Shown one piece after another: positions 1 through 8,857 of a stretch of 21,452 bases of DNA. Numbering within the stretch: position 1 is the first letter of the stretch; each line of letters begins with the position of its first letter. The translations under genes were made by a program, and so were the position numbers. This DNA is from a virus: positions 1 to 21,452 of IMG/VR virus record IMGVR_UViG_3300017773_000180. One strand, 5' to 3'. Below the pieces are notes generated by a model. That model did not search any database, was not told where the DNA came from, and worked only from the letters and a program-made list of their open reading frames with translations.

Positions 1-693
1 ATCGCCATTTTTGTTTTCTATGTAACCGCCTTCTGCATCGGTATACATGCCCAAGCGGTAGCCAGTTGTACTGCCAATTTGAATTGCGGGATTTGCTTGT
101 GACCCTTGTGTTTCTGCGATGCCGCCGACATGCAAAAGTGCGTTTGGGCTGTTGGTGCTAACACCAATCCGATTTAGGGAAGCATCCACGAAGAGCATAT
201 GATCTTGTGTGTCACTTTCGACCCTGAAATCCATTGTCGAGCTACCGCTCTGATTGAGAACAATAGTCCCGTCAAAGGCAGCGTGTTCTACGTTCCCCGC
301 AACAATCCGAATATCATTAGCGCCAGCAAACTTGAAGTGAGTATCTGTGTCGCCTGTGTGGGTTAATTTCTCCGCAATAAAAACTTCGCCGCTTGCCGTG
401 ACCGTACCCGTGACATCAATCCCACTGCTATTAACTGTCAATTTAGTTGAGCCAGCCTTCTGAATCAGCAAATCACCAGTGCCAGCCTGATTGATAATTG
501 ACTGCGTAGGGGTATGGACTAAAGTTAGATCCTGCGAATTACCTAACTGAATCTGCTCATTATCGCCCAAACGGATCTGATCAACATTTACAGTATCTGC
601 CTTAACGCGCACGTTTCCGCCTGATCGAACGACGATAAGATCATCTGTGGGTAACAGGCTTCCGCCGTCACTTAACTCACTGATTTTTGACAT
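1..693 (-). CDS. Tail fibre protein, N-terminal part (cut by window edge)
   Basis: An open frame of 231 codons begins at the ATG at 693 and runs off the left edge without a stop, so the C-terminus is missing. The start is supported by AGGAG a few bases upstream (AATAGGAGTTTACC before ATG). The protein opens with MSKISELSDGG, then a short acidic/hydrophobic segment (LLPTDDLIVVRSGG), an opening I associate with phage tail fibres. It continues with beta-rich repeats, and near residues 175-190 carries RIGVSTNSPNALLHVGG. That resembles the 'GIGT..P...LHV' repeats that often precede an S74 chaperone domain, so the missing part may end in one. It follows the adhesin gene by 22 bases and is probably co-transcribed with it. 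The inferred role is a receptor-binding side fibre. The fibre call is fairly secure; the receptor is unknown. Confidence 0.7.
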   Translation of the reverse strand, partial: MSKISELSDGGSLLPTDDLIVVRSGGNVRVKADTVNVDQIRLGDNEQIQLGNSQDLTLVHTPTQSIINQAGTGDLLIQKAGSTKLTVNSSGIDVTGTVTASGEVFIAEKLTHTGDTDTHFKFAGANDIRIVAGNVEHAAFDGTIVLNQSGSSTMDFRVESDTQDHMLFVDASLNRIGVSTNSPNALLHVGGIAETQGSQANPAIQIGSTTGYRLGMYTDAEGGYIENKNGD

Positions 694-715
694 GGTAAAC
701 TCCTATTGTTCTATT

Positions 716-3700
716 TTACGGCAATTTCTTTAACTGTTCTATCTCAGCCTTCAAATCTTTGACTGCCTCAATCAAATAGCCAACGATGTCACCGTAAGCG
801 ACTGATAACATTCCGTCTTCGTTTTCTTTGACTAATTCGGGTGCGACTTCCTGCAACTCTTGAGCTATAACACCCGCGCCCTTTTCTCCTGCCTTAGTAA
901 AACTAACGCCGCGCATGTCAAATACTTTGCTTCCATCTATCGTTTCAACATCAGACTTCAGTCGGATGTCAGACCCTTGGGTGACGGTTCCCGAAATAGT
1001 GATATTTCCGTCTGCGAAGTAGTTTCCATTGGTGTCAATCGTCGCGCCAGTGCTGCCATAGCCGCCATTAAACTTAATGCCATTTCCAGCCGCTTCTATA
1101 TCTAAACTGTCACCGGATTTTGGTACAGTTATTCCGTGATTAGGGCTTCCAACATCCCCAGCGCCAGAACCTAGATCGTCCACCCCGTTGTAGAAATATA
1201 TCCCGCCTAAAGGCTGTATTGAGTTTGGATCAGTTGTCTCGCCTCGACCGGCTATGAAGATACCGCCGTATCTGTTGCCAGTAGGATTTTCTTCGTTGAC
1301 CGCTATCGTCAGACTGCCGCCGTCAATCAGTGTGTTGTTATACAATTTAGTGAAATAAGTCTGTGGATTACCTTTTGCAACCGATGACAGACCGTGGTCT
1401 GAATCGGTATACGTCAATGCGTTATTAATTGATAATCTTCTAGGATTAGTCAGTGCAGGACTGCCCGTTGCGGGATATGGGCTATAAGTTCCGTCCGTGA
1501 CTGCTACAACTACCCTAACGAAATACTCACCTTTAGGGAATCCATAGACCGTGACCTGTTCAGTCATGTAGTAGTCTTCGTCAGTTATCCCATAGGCATA
1601 ATCAGAATGACCTAAGCCAGTAAAGTCTGTTGCTGCTTGCGAGGCTGTCGCCAAGTCTGCGCGATAGTTACCGCTTCCTAAGTCAGTCACTTTGACGTAG
1701 TAATTGCTATTTAACTGCCCGGCAGTGAATTTCTTGCTGGATAAAGCTGCTGAACCAAAGTTGACCCAAGTCCCTGGAGACCCTCCACTATTAGGTGCAT
1801 ACTGAATCTGCAACGACAATTGCGACATGATCGCGTTCTGTGCATTTGTCTCGCCCGATATAGTCCCAGAAGTCAAAGGTCCAGCATAGAACGAAGCGTA
1901 CAACGTAAGATTCTGATCAAAGTCATTCGCAAAGAAAACATAATCAGTATTGCTTGTCAGATCTAACACAGAACTCCTGACAGCAACCGGAACCTTAGAA
2001 TTTGAATCGTAACTTGGTTCGCCGCCAGTAGTAAAACTAACCGCATTTGCTGCTACATTTAATGTGTCGCCATCCCATGTCAAAGACTTACCCGTAGACG
2101 CATCACCTATGCTTAACTTATAAGCGTCAGTGTCATAGCCTAAGAAAAACCCTTTGCCAGTATTAAATGCTGTCGATGTGCCTCCGTAAAAATTACCAGT
2201 AGTCCCAACACTGACCGCGCCAGTAAATGACCCGCTAGTAGCGGTTATGGCACCACTTATAGTTGCGCTAGTAGCTGTCAAAGCCCCTGCTGGCGTTACT
2301 CTGAACGGCGCATTGGCAAAGGTATTATTCCCCAATGAAATACCGTCAGCAGTTGACAGTGAAACCCTAGAAGTCCCATCCCCCGCAATCAGACTTGTTG
2401 CACCTAGTGTAAATCCACCAATGGTTCCTGATGTAGAAGTTATGTTGCCTCTAAACGTCCCATCTCCAGCTTCGAACGTGCCATCTGTCGTCAGTTTCCA
2501 ACCGGCAGATCCTGCTGAATAATCAGTCGATTGCAGCGTGTCTGCTATCTTGTCCAGAGTTACAGCATTGTCTGCGACCTGGGTAGTATCGACACCGCCA
2601 TCTGCGATTACCAGATTAACGTCACTGCCTACGGTTTCGGTCGTAAACATGGTTCCGTTTAACGACAAGCGATCAGCTTTGATTTCACCGCTTACTATAA
2701 GACTGCCACTTATCTCAACATCTGTTCCCATCACAATTTTCTGAGCCGTAACTGTGAACGGAGCTAGAGCCGTTAATGACGTATCCGCAGGATCTACAAC
2801 CTTAAACTTGTCAGCGGTAACTACAAATTCCGACTCTGTAGCACCCGAAGAAGTTGTTGAAGACAACCCGTAACCGGCTATCGAACCATTAGCGTCAATC
2901 TTTATATACTTCTGAGCTATTACATCCCCGACATCATCAGAGATAACCGATGTAGCATTCTCAATAGTGGCGTAAGTCCCGTCAGGCTTAATAACTGTCA
3001 AAGCCTTGACAGCTTCCGCTAATGCCGCGTCACCGTTCCAAGTATTTCCTGCCGCAACGCATAAAGTAGCGTTTTTATGGTCCGTTAAGTTCCCACTTCC
3101 ATCTACGCAATAACCAATCCTTGAAACATTGTTATCAGTAATCAAAGAGGCCGTGGTGTTTGCTGGGGTCCAGTTGCTTAAGTTATTAAGCGGAGTTTCT
3201 CCAGTGTTGGCAACCGCCGCAACGTAGGGAATCCCAAGATATACAACGCCCGATCCAGCCGCGTAGGTTTCTGTTACATCCCAATTATCCGTAGCCACTA
3301 ATCCAGTGACTGCGTAAAGAGTCTGAGCATCACTTACAAGTACAGCGCCGTCTCCAACATTCGCCGTCAGTGTATTAACGACTCCCCCGACAGCCGCTAA
3401 GCCCGTTGAGGGGTCTTCTACGGTCGCTTTCAATGCAGTTAAGGCTGACGCATTAGCTGATGTAGAAGTGCCGTCCAGTGTGTTTATTTGGGTTACATCA
3501 GTCTGTAATGCCGTAACGGCGTTAGCACTACCGCTCAAAACGCCGTCTTTTTCTAATATAGAGTTTAAGAGGGTGATTTCTGTTGACTGAACTGTAATAG
3601 AGTCTTCAGTTAAAGTGGTTCTCGTCTGTAGATCTTTTTGCGCTAGTCCTGCCGCCGCCGCTACATCAGATAATTCTTCGTGATTAAGATCGCCCGGTGT

Positions 3701-6700
3701 CGAGGTCTCGCCCTCAATAGCACTTCCGCTCTCGTCAGACGCTATTGTCCTAAATACTAGGTCAGCCGTTAATGTAGTGTTGGAAGTGCTTAGAGAAGTT
3801 ACAGTTCCGTTTAGACTTGTAACCGTTCCGTCTAAAGTGCTGATTGCTCCCGCATTAGCATCAATTCCTGCGTCTCTTACCGCAACAAAGGTAATGCCGT
3901 TATGACGATATAATTTATTGCTGTCGTTAGAATCAATCCACAGGTCGCCGACCGACCCGCTAGGCATGTCATCTTGCACAAAGGTAAGTATCTTTGAGTC
4001 AGCGGTGCTTTGAGCCGATGCTGCATTTAAGATAGCCTGATTAATATCCGTGTCTCTGGCTGCAACCCAAGTAGAGCCGCTCCAACGATACATCTTATTT
4101 TTATCGTTAGTATCAACCCATAAATCTCCAGTAGCTACTGCTGTTGGAGTATCGTCTTGAAAGAAGGTTGTAATTTTGCCTTGGGCTAAAGCGGTATTGG
4201 CCGCTACATTTGTGTTTGTAGTCGATAAGTTAGCCGTAAGGTTAGTTATTGAGTTGGCATTAGCGCCAATCCGAGGATCTTCTAAGCTAACCCATGCTGA
4301 TCCAGTCCAATAATAAGGATGGTTGTCATCGTCTGAGTCGTACCAACGTGAAAAATCAGGTATAGGGTTTGGGATGCCGCCTTGACCGGGAACTGGTGCA
4401 GTTGTCTGGATAAAGATGTCACTTACACCAGAAGTCAGATCAACAATAGTCGCTTCCAGGTTACTAAGACCTAAAGATACGGTATTAATATTTCCTTGCA
4501 AGATAGCATCTTGATCAGAAACGTAAATCGCAACATCACCAAGGTTCTGTATATCGACATCAGCGCCACTCTCTAGGTCTAACACCTGACCGGCCTCAAC
4601 CTCAACTGTCAGTATTTCTTGTCTAACTGCTGCGTTGTTAATTAAATTTGCAGTGTCTGTGACAGTAGCAGTGTTTTGTATATTTAAAGACGTAGCTGTC
4701 AAAGCGCCAGTCAAGGTAGCCGTGGTAGCAGTTAAAACCCCCGCTGGCGTAACTCTAAAGGGAGCAGATCCAAAGATAGCGTTGCCAAGATAAACCCCAT
4801 TCGAATCAGCCTTGAAAATATTATTACCCGAGCCAATTGAGATTGTTCCACCGCTTAACTCGCCAGAGAACGTACCAGTTGCCGCACTTAAAGCGCCTGA
4901 GAACGTGCCGCCTCCATCAACCGTTAAAGTTGACCCGTCCCAAGATAGTTTATCTTTAAGGCTAAATTGACCCTGATCGTCTGCATAGAAAGCTGTGTTG
5001 GCGTTGTTGAAAGTACCCGTACCAACGTGAATGCTGTCGGCATCTACAGTAATTCCACCAATACTTCCGGTCGAGGCGCTAATATTTCCTCGTACCACCG
5101 TGTTGTTAAACGTGGTATCGCCGTTCTTACTAATCTGCCAACCAGTTTGATTAGGTACGCTAAAGTTATCAGATTGAAGCGTGGTAGCAATCTGATCGGA
5201 CCCTACGGCATCACTGATAATCTGAGCAGTATTAATTGAGTCATCTGCCATAACCGCATTGGCAATCTTCAACGCCGTTACAGCGGTAGGAGATCCAAAC
5301 GGAACCAAAGCAGACTTAGATGTATTGGTAGAACCAGACGCAGGGGTCGAGCCTAAAGGATACTTGACTGCCTGAATCCAATAATACTTAGCTGTACCGC
5401 CAGCAACCTGATGAGTAAACGCTGTGCCTCTGAACTTCTCAATCGGAGTTGCGGGAGGGGTAGTGGTATCACTAGCGTAAATCCAGATCTGCTCCCATGC
5501 CCCAATATTGGTTGGGTTAGTCCATGCGAGATTAACTGAGTTATATCCAGCGGTTGCTGTAAAGTTAGTCGGGAGTGGAACGTCAGCCAGGGAGCTAGTG
5601 ATAACACCAGTGTTAGAGATTTGATTGTACTCACCCTCGGCTGGGTCGGCGTATCGTGCGGAATCATCCTCGATAAGACTAAGATCAATAGCTCCATTCC
5701 CACTTTCAGAGAACGACCAGCCAATGACTTTAAACTCTTTGCTTGGATTCCAGTCAGCGTCAATCGTGGCGAAGTCGTTTAACGCAAGCGTAATACGGTC
5801 TCCAACTGCGACCTTCATACCTTTTAGGTTGACCGGAAGGCTTAAAGTAGTTTGCAGAAAAGATTGATTGACCTTCTTGATCGCAATCCTTTGTGCAACG
5901 TACCTGTCTGACGTAAAGGTTAGCTTAACTTCTTCCTCTAAGACTTCCCCATTGTCTCTAGCTACAGCTCCTGAAACTGTTCTAGGAGCGAACTCGGTCA
6001 TCTTGTAGTTCGAGTCAGGGTCTATAAACATACCCTTGATCGTGTTAAATCTGTCTGCTCTAGGTATTGAAGTCTTGACTGTGAAGTCACCAGCGAGATC
6101 GTCCTCAGTGAATGCCAGACTAGATGCTTCGTGTATGCCAGCCTTAATGATGTATTTGCCCTGAGAATAAATCAGGTCGCCATTCATGCCGCTTAGTATT
6201 TTAGATATAGACTTTCGGTGATTGTCTGACCCGAAAATAACGCCAGAACCAAAGAAGCGTTTTTGAGTCTGGCTTGTAGGAATAGGAACTAAGAAGTCAC
6301 AAGCATCTGCGGCTGTTACTACCGCAGCCCAATCTATCTTGCTGGCTGGAATACCTAGACCAAAGGAAGAATCCATCAGGTAATCAGCAAGCATCAAAGC
6401 AGGGTTCTGACCCTGCAAGTCCCTCTGATGTGTTGCAGTAGTGGCCCCGTCAGAGTATTTGATATACGCAGCGGTGGTAGGGTTGTCGCCAGCATTATTT
6501 CCAGCGGCTACATCTAACCGTGGGTCATAAACAGCCTTACCCTTTACAACCGCCTTAATGTTTTGAATGCCGCCAACTTCGTCCCAGGTTTCTCTGGTGC
6601 CTTCGTGTATGGTCCAACGAGTATAAATACTGGCTACACCATCGCCTCGATGGGTGCTCTCGTATCCTTTCCCTGCATTAAGTCCAGTGCCAGCAAAAGC

Positions 6701-7198
6701 AGTAACTAAATCGGAGTAAGCAGTTTGCGATGCAGATCCATCTCGAGTTTCGATATGCACCATTGTCTCAAGCGTGCCGTCCTCGTTCGTTTTCTTTGCG
6801 AACTTTCCAGAAGTAACGTCACCACTTCCATCAACTTGCGTCGATAGGTCAATAGAGTAGTCGTCGAGAAATATTTTATCTATAGACGTTAATTTGTGGC
6901 CAGCAATAGCAATAACTTGATGCAGATTCTTATTGTTAGCCCCATCGACTTGTGCGAAAGAAACCACACCACTAATCATTGTCTCGCCGTAAACTAACTT
7001 TCTAGGCTCAATAGTGCTTCGTACTGTGGTCTGTCTTGCTCTATCGGTATCAACAACGCCCATGTCGATTTTGGGCATTAAGGCTTTGGCAATGACTACT
7101 GTCCCGACAATAGCGGCAGCTCCAGCAATAGCCGCCGCTGTTCCTGCAAGGCCAAAGATAGATCCTACTGTCGTTAAAAAAGCAACTACTGGCGGCAT
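716..7198 (-). CDS. J-like tail tip adhesin with FN3, sugar-binding-like modules and C-terminal S74 chaperone
   Basis: A giant central tail-tip protein of about 2160 residues. I start it at the ATG at 7198, which has GGAG 8 bases upstream; an in-frame GTG at 7207 lies too close to that site. It overlaps the DUF6950 gene by 13 bases. In order: an Ala/Gly-rich hydrophobic segment (about residues 5-45); a lambda J/GTA tip-protein-like region (about 50-535); an FN3-type domain (about 540-618); fibre repeats with RGNISASTGSIGG (650-840); three modules of the type 'GDLWVDTND...MYRWSGSTWV' (about 925-1120); a segment spaced like carbohydrate-binding module 5/12 (about 1302-1345); a C-x15-C element (1360-1390); J/DUF1983-like sequence; a second copy of the fibre repeats (1530-1665); beta-rich sequence; and an S74 domain from QGSDIRLKSDV (about 2076) to the end. 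S74 domains trimerise fibres and then cleave themselves off at the Ser-Asp bond. The likely role is host recognition; the sugar-binding assignments are inference. Confidence 0.88.
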   Translation of the reverse strand: MPPVVAFLTTVGSIFGLAGTAAAIAGAAAIVGTVVIAKALMPKIDMGVVDTDRARQTTVRSTIEPRKLVYGETMISGVVSFAQVDGANNKNLHQVIAIAGHKLTSIDKIFLDDYSIDLSTQVDGSGDVTSGKFAKKTNEDGTLETMVHIETRDGSASQTAYSDLVTAFAGTGLNAGKGYESTHRGDGVASIYTRWTIHEGTRETWDEVGGIQNIKAVVKGKAVYDPRLDVAAGNNAGDNPTTAAYIKYSDGATTATHQRDLQGQNPALMLADYLMDSSFGLGIPASKIDWAAVVTAADACDFLVPIPTSQTQKRFFGSGVIFGSDNHRKSISKILSGMNGDLIYSQGKYIIKAGIHEASSLAFTEDDLAGDFTVKTSIPRADRFNTIKGMFIDPDSNYKMTEFAPRTVSGAVARDNGEVLEEEVKLTFTSDRYVAQRIAIKKVNQSFLQTTLSLPVNLKGMKVAVGDRITLALNDFATIDADWNPSKEFKVIGWSFSESGNGAIDLSLIEDDSARYADPAEGEYNQISNTGVITSSLADVPLPTNFTATAGYNSVNLAWTNPTNIGAWEQIWIYASDTTTPPATPIEKFRGTAFTHQVAGGTAKYYWIQAVKYPLGSTPASGSTNTSKSALVPFGSPTAVTALKIANAVMADDSINTAQIISDAVGSDQIATTLQSDNFSVPNQTGWQISKNGDTTFNNTVVRGNISASTGSIGGITVDADSIHVGTGTFNNANTAFYADDQGQFSLKDKLSWDGSTLTVDGGGTFSGALSAATGTFSGELSGGTISIGSGNNIFKADSNGVYLGNAIFGSAPFRVTPAGVLTATTATLTGALTATSLNIQNTATVTDTANLINNAAVRQEILTVEVEAGQVLDLESGADVDIQNLGDVAIYVSDQDAILQGNINTVSLGLSNLEATIVDLTSGVSDIFIQTTAPVPGQGGIPNPIPDFSRWYDSDDDNHPYYWTGSAWVSLEDPRIGANANSITNLTANLSTTNTNVAANTALAQGKITTFFQDDTPTAVATGDLWVDTNDKNKMYRWSGSTWVAARDTDINQAILNAASAQSTADSKILTFVQDDMPSGSVGDLWIDSNDSNKLYRHNGITFVAVRDAGIDANAGAISTLDGTVTSLNGTVTSLSTSNTTLTADLVFRTIASDESGSAIEGETSTPGDLNHEELSDVAAAAGLAQKDLQTRTTLTEDSITVQSTEITLLNSILEKDGVLSGSANAVTALQTDVTQINTLDGTSTSANASALTALKATVEDPSTGLAAVGGVVNTLTANVGDGAVLVSDAQTLYAVTGLVATDNWDVTETYAAGSGVVYLGIPYVAAVANTGETPLNNLSNWTPANTTASLITDNNVSRIGYCVDGSGNLTDHKNATLCVAAGNTWNGDAALAEAVKALTVIKPDGTYATIENATSVISDDVGDVIAQKYIKIDANGSIAGYGLSSTTSSGATESEFVVTADKFKVVDPADTSLTALAPFTVTAQKIVMGTDVEISGSLIVSGEIKADRLSLNGTMFTTETVGSDVNLVIADGGVDTTQVADNAVTLDKIADTLQSTDYSAGSAGWKLTTDGTFEAGDGTFRGNITSTSGTIGGFTLGATSLIAGDGTSRVSLSTADGISLGNNTFANAPFRVTPAGALTATSATISGAITATSGSFTGAVSVGTTGNFYGGTSTAFNTGKGFFLGYDTDAYKLSIGDASTGKSLTWDGDTLNVAANAVSFTTGGEPSYDSNSKVPVAVRSSVLDLTSNTDYVFFANDFDQNLTLYASFYAGPLTSGTISGETNAQNAIMSQLSLQIQYAPNSGGSPGTWVNFGSAALSSKKFTAGQLNSNYYVKVTDLGSGNYRADLATASQAATDFTGLGHSDYAYGITDEDYYMTEQVTVYGFPKGEYFVRVVVAVTDGTYSPYPATGSPALTNPRRLSINNALTYTDSDHGLSSVAKGNPQTYFTKLYNNTLIDGGSLTIAVNEENPTGNRYGGIFIAGRGETTDPNSIQPLGGIYFYNGVDDLGSGAGDVGSPNHGITVPKSGDSLDIEAAGNGIKFNGGYGSTGATIDTNGNYFADGNITISGTVTQGSDIRLKSDVETIDGSKVFDMRGVSFTKAGEKGAGVIAQELQEVAPELVKENEDGMLSVAYGDIVGYLIEAVKDLKAEIEQLKKLP

Positions 7199-7578
7199 AT
7201 CGCCCACTCCGCTATTACATATTTATATTCAACTGCCTTTAACCCTTTTTCGGTTATACAGACAACATTGCCTTTATACCTAACGCCTAAAAGCTCGCCA
7301 ATGGAAGGTATAAACAAAACACAAACGTCTCCGTCCTTTTCTGCCTTACTAGGCTCACCAAGCAGACTTGAAATCAAACCTACTAGGCCGTTATGTTCTT
7401 CAATGATCCTTTGTGCTTCTTCTTCTGAACCGTATTGGAATTTAGCGGCGTGATCTTCGCCGGTAATCTCTTTGACCACATGGGATGCAAACTGACAGCA
7501 ATCTGTTGAGCCATACTGGAAATCGTTCTTCTCCCAAGTGTTAAGTGAGGAAAGAAACTTGTTGGCAATGATGTTCAT
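7186..7578 (-). CDS. DUF6950 / NlpC-P60-like tail tip protein (lambda K position)
   Basis: A protein of 130 residues placed immediately before the J-like adhesin, where lambda K and the GTA peptidase are found. The N-terminal motif YGSTDCCQFASHV (residues 22-34) matches the 'W/YG..DC..FA' block carrying the catalytic Cys of NlpC/P60 enzymes; Cys27 is the candidate nucleophile, and the neighbouring Cys28 is an extra. The C-terminal LLGVRYKGNV...EKGLKAV...AEW matches the tail of DUF6950 proteins as I remember them. The usual NlpC histidine motif is not visible, which is also my recollection for DUF6950. It may cleave peptidoglycan during DNA entry or act only structurally. It starts 2 bases after the preceding stop with a weak GCGAGC site, so coupled translation is likely. 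The family call is fairly firm; enzymatic activity is uncertain. Confidence 0.75.
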   Translation of the reverse strand: MNIIANKFLSSLNTWEKNDFQYGSTDCCQFASHVVKEITGEDHAAKFQYGSEEEAQRIIEEHNGLVGLISSLLGEPSKAEKDGDVCVLFIPSIGELLGVRYKGNVVCITEKGLKAVEYKYVIAEWAICRQ

Positions 7579-7580
7579 TT

Positions 7581-8255
7581 TTAGCTCGCGTTAAAGTCTA
7601 TGCTTTCCAAATCAATATCATCAAACGGCGCACTATCAAAGCCCGGACCACCGGCAATCCTAGATCCTTTATTGCCCCAAGCTAAAGTCAAGTCTTCCAT
7701 ATCTTGCAACTGATTAAAGAAGGTATCTCCAGTGCTAATGGTTTGCTGAGATGAGTTTGTGAACAACAAATTACGAGACCGCTCGAACATTGCAAGCTCG
7801 CTCTCACAGTTCAACACTAGAGAATCACCGCCTTCGGCTCCAACGCTTGCAGTCATAAGGTCCATGAAACCTGTCCACATAACGTCCGGCGTGGCCACTA
7901 GCTGATCGCTGTCATTTAAGGCCCCGACATACAAAGTCACGGGACGCTGATAGTAACTTTCCTTAATCGCCTCACCAACAAGGTCAGGATCTAAGCCTGA
8001 AAGAGTAAGCTGGATACCGTATGGGCTAACTTCCTCGCCTTCTTGTATCTTGCTTATCTGTCCAAGATCACCTGTTCCTAGCCAGTTCTGATTACCAGAT
8101 CCATCGTTCCAAGTGTAGGTGCCAAGGCCATTGTGAAGCCTTATAGTTCCTACACCGGCAGTCGGAGGCAAGAATTCCAGCTTCACAAATGTAATAGGAA
8201 ATACGTTGGATGCCGAATACGATATTGCTGTGTTGCTGGCTAGGTCTCTGCTCAT
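7581..8255 (-). CDS. Tail tip / baseplate hub protein (DUF2163- or lambda L-like position)
   Basis: A protein of 224 residues between the distal-tail-type protein and the DUF6950 protein, the position held by lambda L and GTA DUF2163 hub proteins. It is soluble, beta-rich and has no signal peptide. Recognisable stretches are FVKLEFLPP near residues 22-30, the glycine-rich TYTWNDGSG region, ISKIQEGEEVSPYGIQLTLSG (about 67-88), and a later PVTLYVGALN...MWTGFMD stretch. The last pattern is the 'vtly.G.ld....l....lf.G.id' type seen in small siphovirus tip proteins. Its ATG overlaps the upstream stop by 4 bases (ATGA). The inferred role is linking the distal tail ring to the central adhesin. The position supports the tail-tip call more strongly than the sequence does; the exact Pfam family is uncertain. 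Confidence 0.65.
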   Translation of the reverse strand: MSRDLASNTAISYSASNVFPITFVKLEFLPPTAGVGTIRLHNGLGTYTWNDGSGNQNWLGTGDLGQISKIQEGEEVSPYGIQLTLSGLDPDLVGEAIKESYYQRPVTLYVGALNDSDQLVATPDVMWTGFMDLMTASVGAEGGDSLVLNCESELAMFERSRNLLFTNSSQQTISTGDTFFNQLQDMEDLTLAWGNKGSRIAGGPGFDSAPFDDIDLESIDFNAS

Positions 8256-8857
8256 GTTGCTAAGACATCCTCAATTGCGTCAATACTGAAGCTAGAAAAT
8301 AACCCCGGCTTGGTGTCCCAGCTTGCGCTAGAAGTCAGCATGAAAACCCCTGAAGGGGTATCCAAATCCACTGCATCTCCAACTGATGAATTTCTAACGG
8401 CTGGAGAAACGCCCACACTAAGTCCGGTGGTCGCCGTAGTTGCAGCCATTGCGGTTGTACACATAAATAACTGCCCGTTGGCGCTTATATAGTCACCTTT
8501 ATCGATGCTGATAGAGCTGCTTAAACTGCGAGTAAAGTTAAGCGTGTTACCAGAACTAGCAGCCGTTACTAGCCCGGTATCGACACCAGATCCCCTGCGA
8601 ACAAAAGAATGATCAACAATACTGAATCTATGCTCTTGACCTTCTAGCTTGGCAAGAAAAGCCTGCAAGTTTGCTCGATCTTCGCCTGATAAGTTATTGA
8701 AAGCTAAAGATATTTTCCAGTAAGATCCTTTCCTTGCTGCCGTCTGTACAGCATTGGTCAACGGGCTACGGAACATCCTGGAATTACTCACTAGCTCCCA
8801 AGCTGATGTGCTGGGTAGTACATTGGGTACATCTGTTGCAAATACGAAAGTGGTCAT
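8252..8857 (-). CDS. Minor tail protein, distal-tail type (lambda M / GTA DUF2460 position)
   Basis: A protein of 201 residues directly after the tape measure gene, with which it shares a 4-base ATGA overlap; it shares another with the next gene. The N-terminal part carries WELVSNSRMFRSPLT (about residues 20-34), then a region of the type 'QTAARKGSYWKISLAFNNLSG', an 'ANLQAFLAKLEGQEHRF' helix and DHSFVRRG. This arrangement, substrate-like loop, framework strands and a helix followed by F..VDHS, is one I recognise from small siphovirus minor tail proteins. The rest (residues 95-201) is Ser/Thr/Ala-rich and beta-like and could form the outer face of a ring. The inferred role is the distal tail ring that closes the tube and holds the tip. 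I cannot assign a named domain. Confidence 0.65.
   Translation of the reverse strand: MTTFVFATDVPNVLPSTSAWELVSNSRMFRSPLTNAVQTAARKGSYWKISLAFNNLSGEDRANLQAFLAKLEGQEHRFSIVDHSFVRRGSGVDTGLVTAASSGNTLNFTRSLSSSISIDKGDYISANGQLFMCTTAMAATTATTGLSVGVSPAVRNSSVGDAVDLDTPSGVFMLTSSASWDTKPGLFSSFSIDAIEDVLAT

Noticed and set aside
5353-5763. Minus-strand alternate frame of 136 codons inside the adhesin gene, and similar nested frames at 10887-11123, 12248-12436, 14847-15041, 15743-15961 and 18151-18339
   Set aside because: They overlap well-supported genes in another frame, have repetitive or Ser/Leu-rich composition, and lack upstream sites.
7199-7207. GTG at 7207 as the adhesin start
   Set aside because: The GGAG motif runs directly into it with no spacer, while it stands 8 bases before the ATG at 7198.
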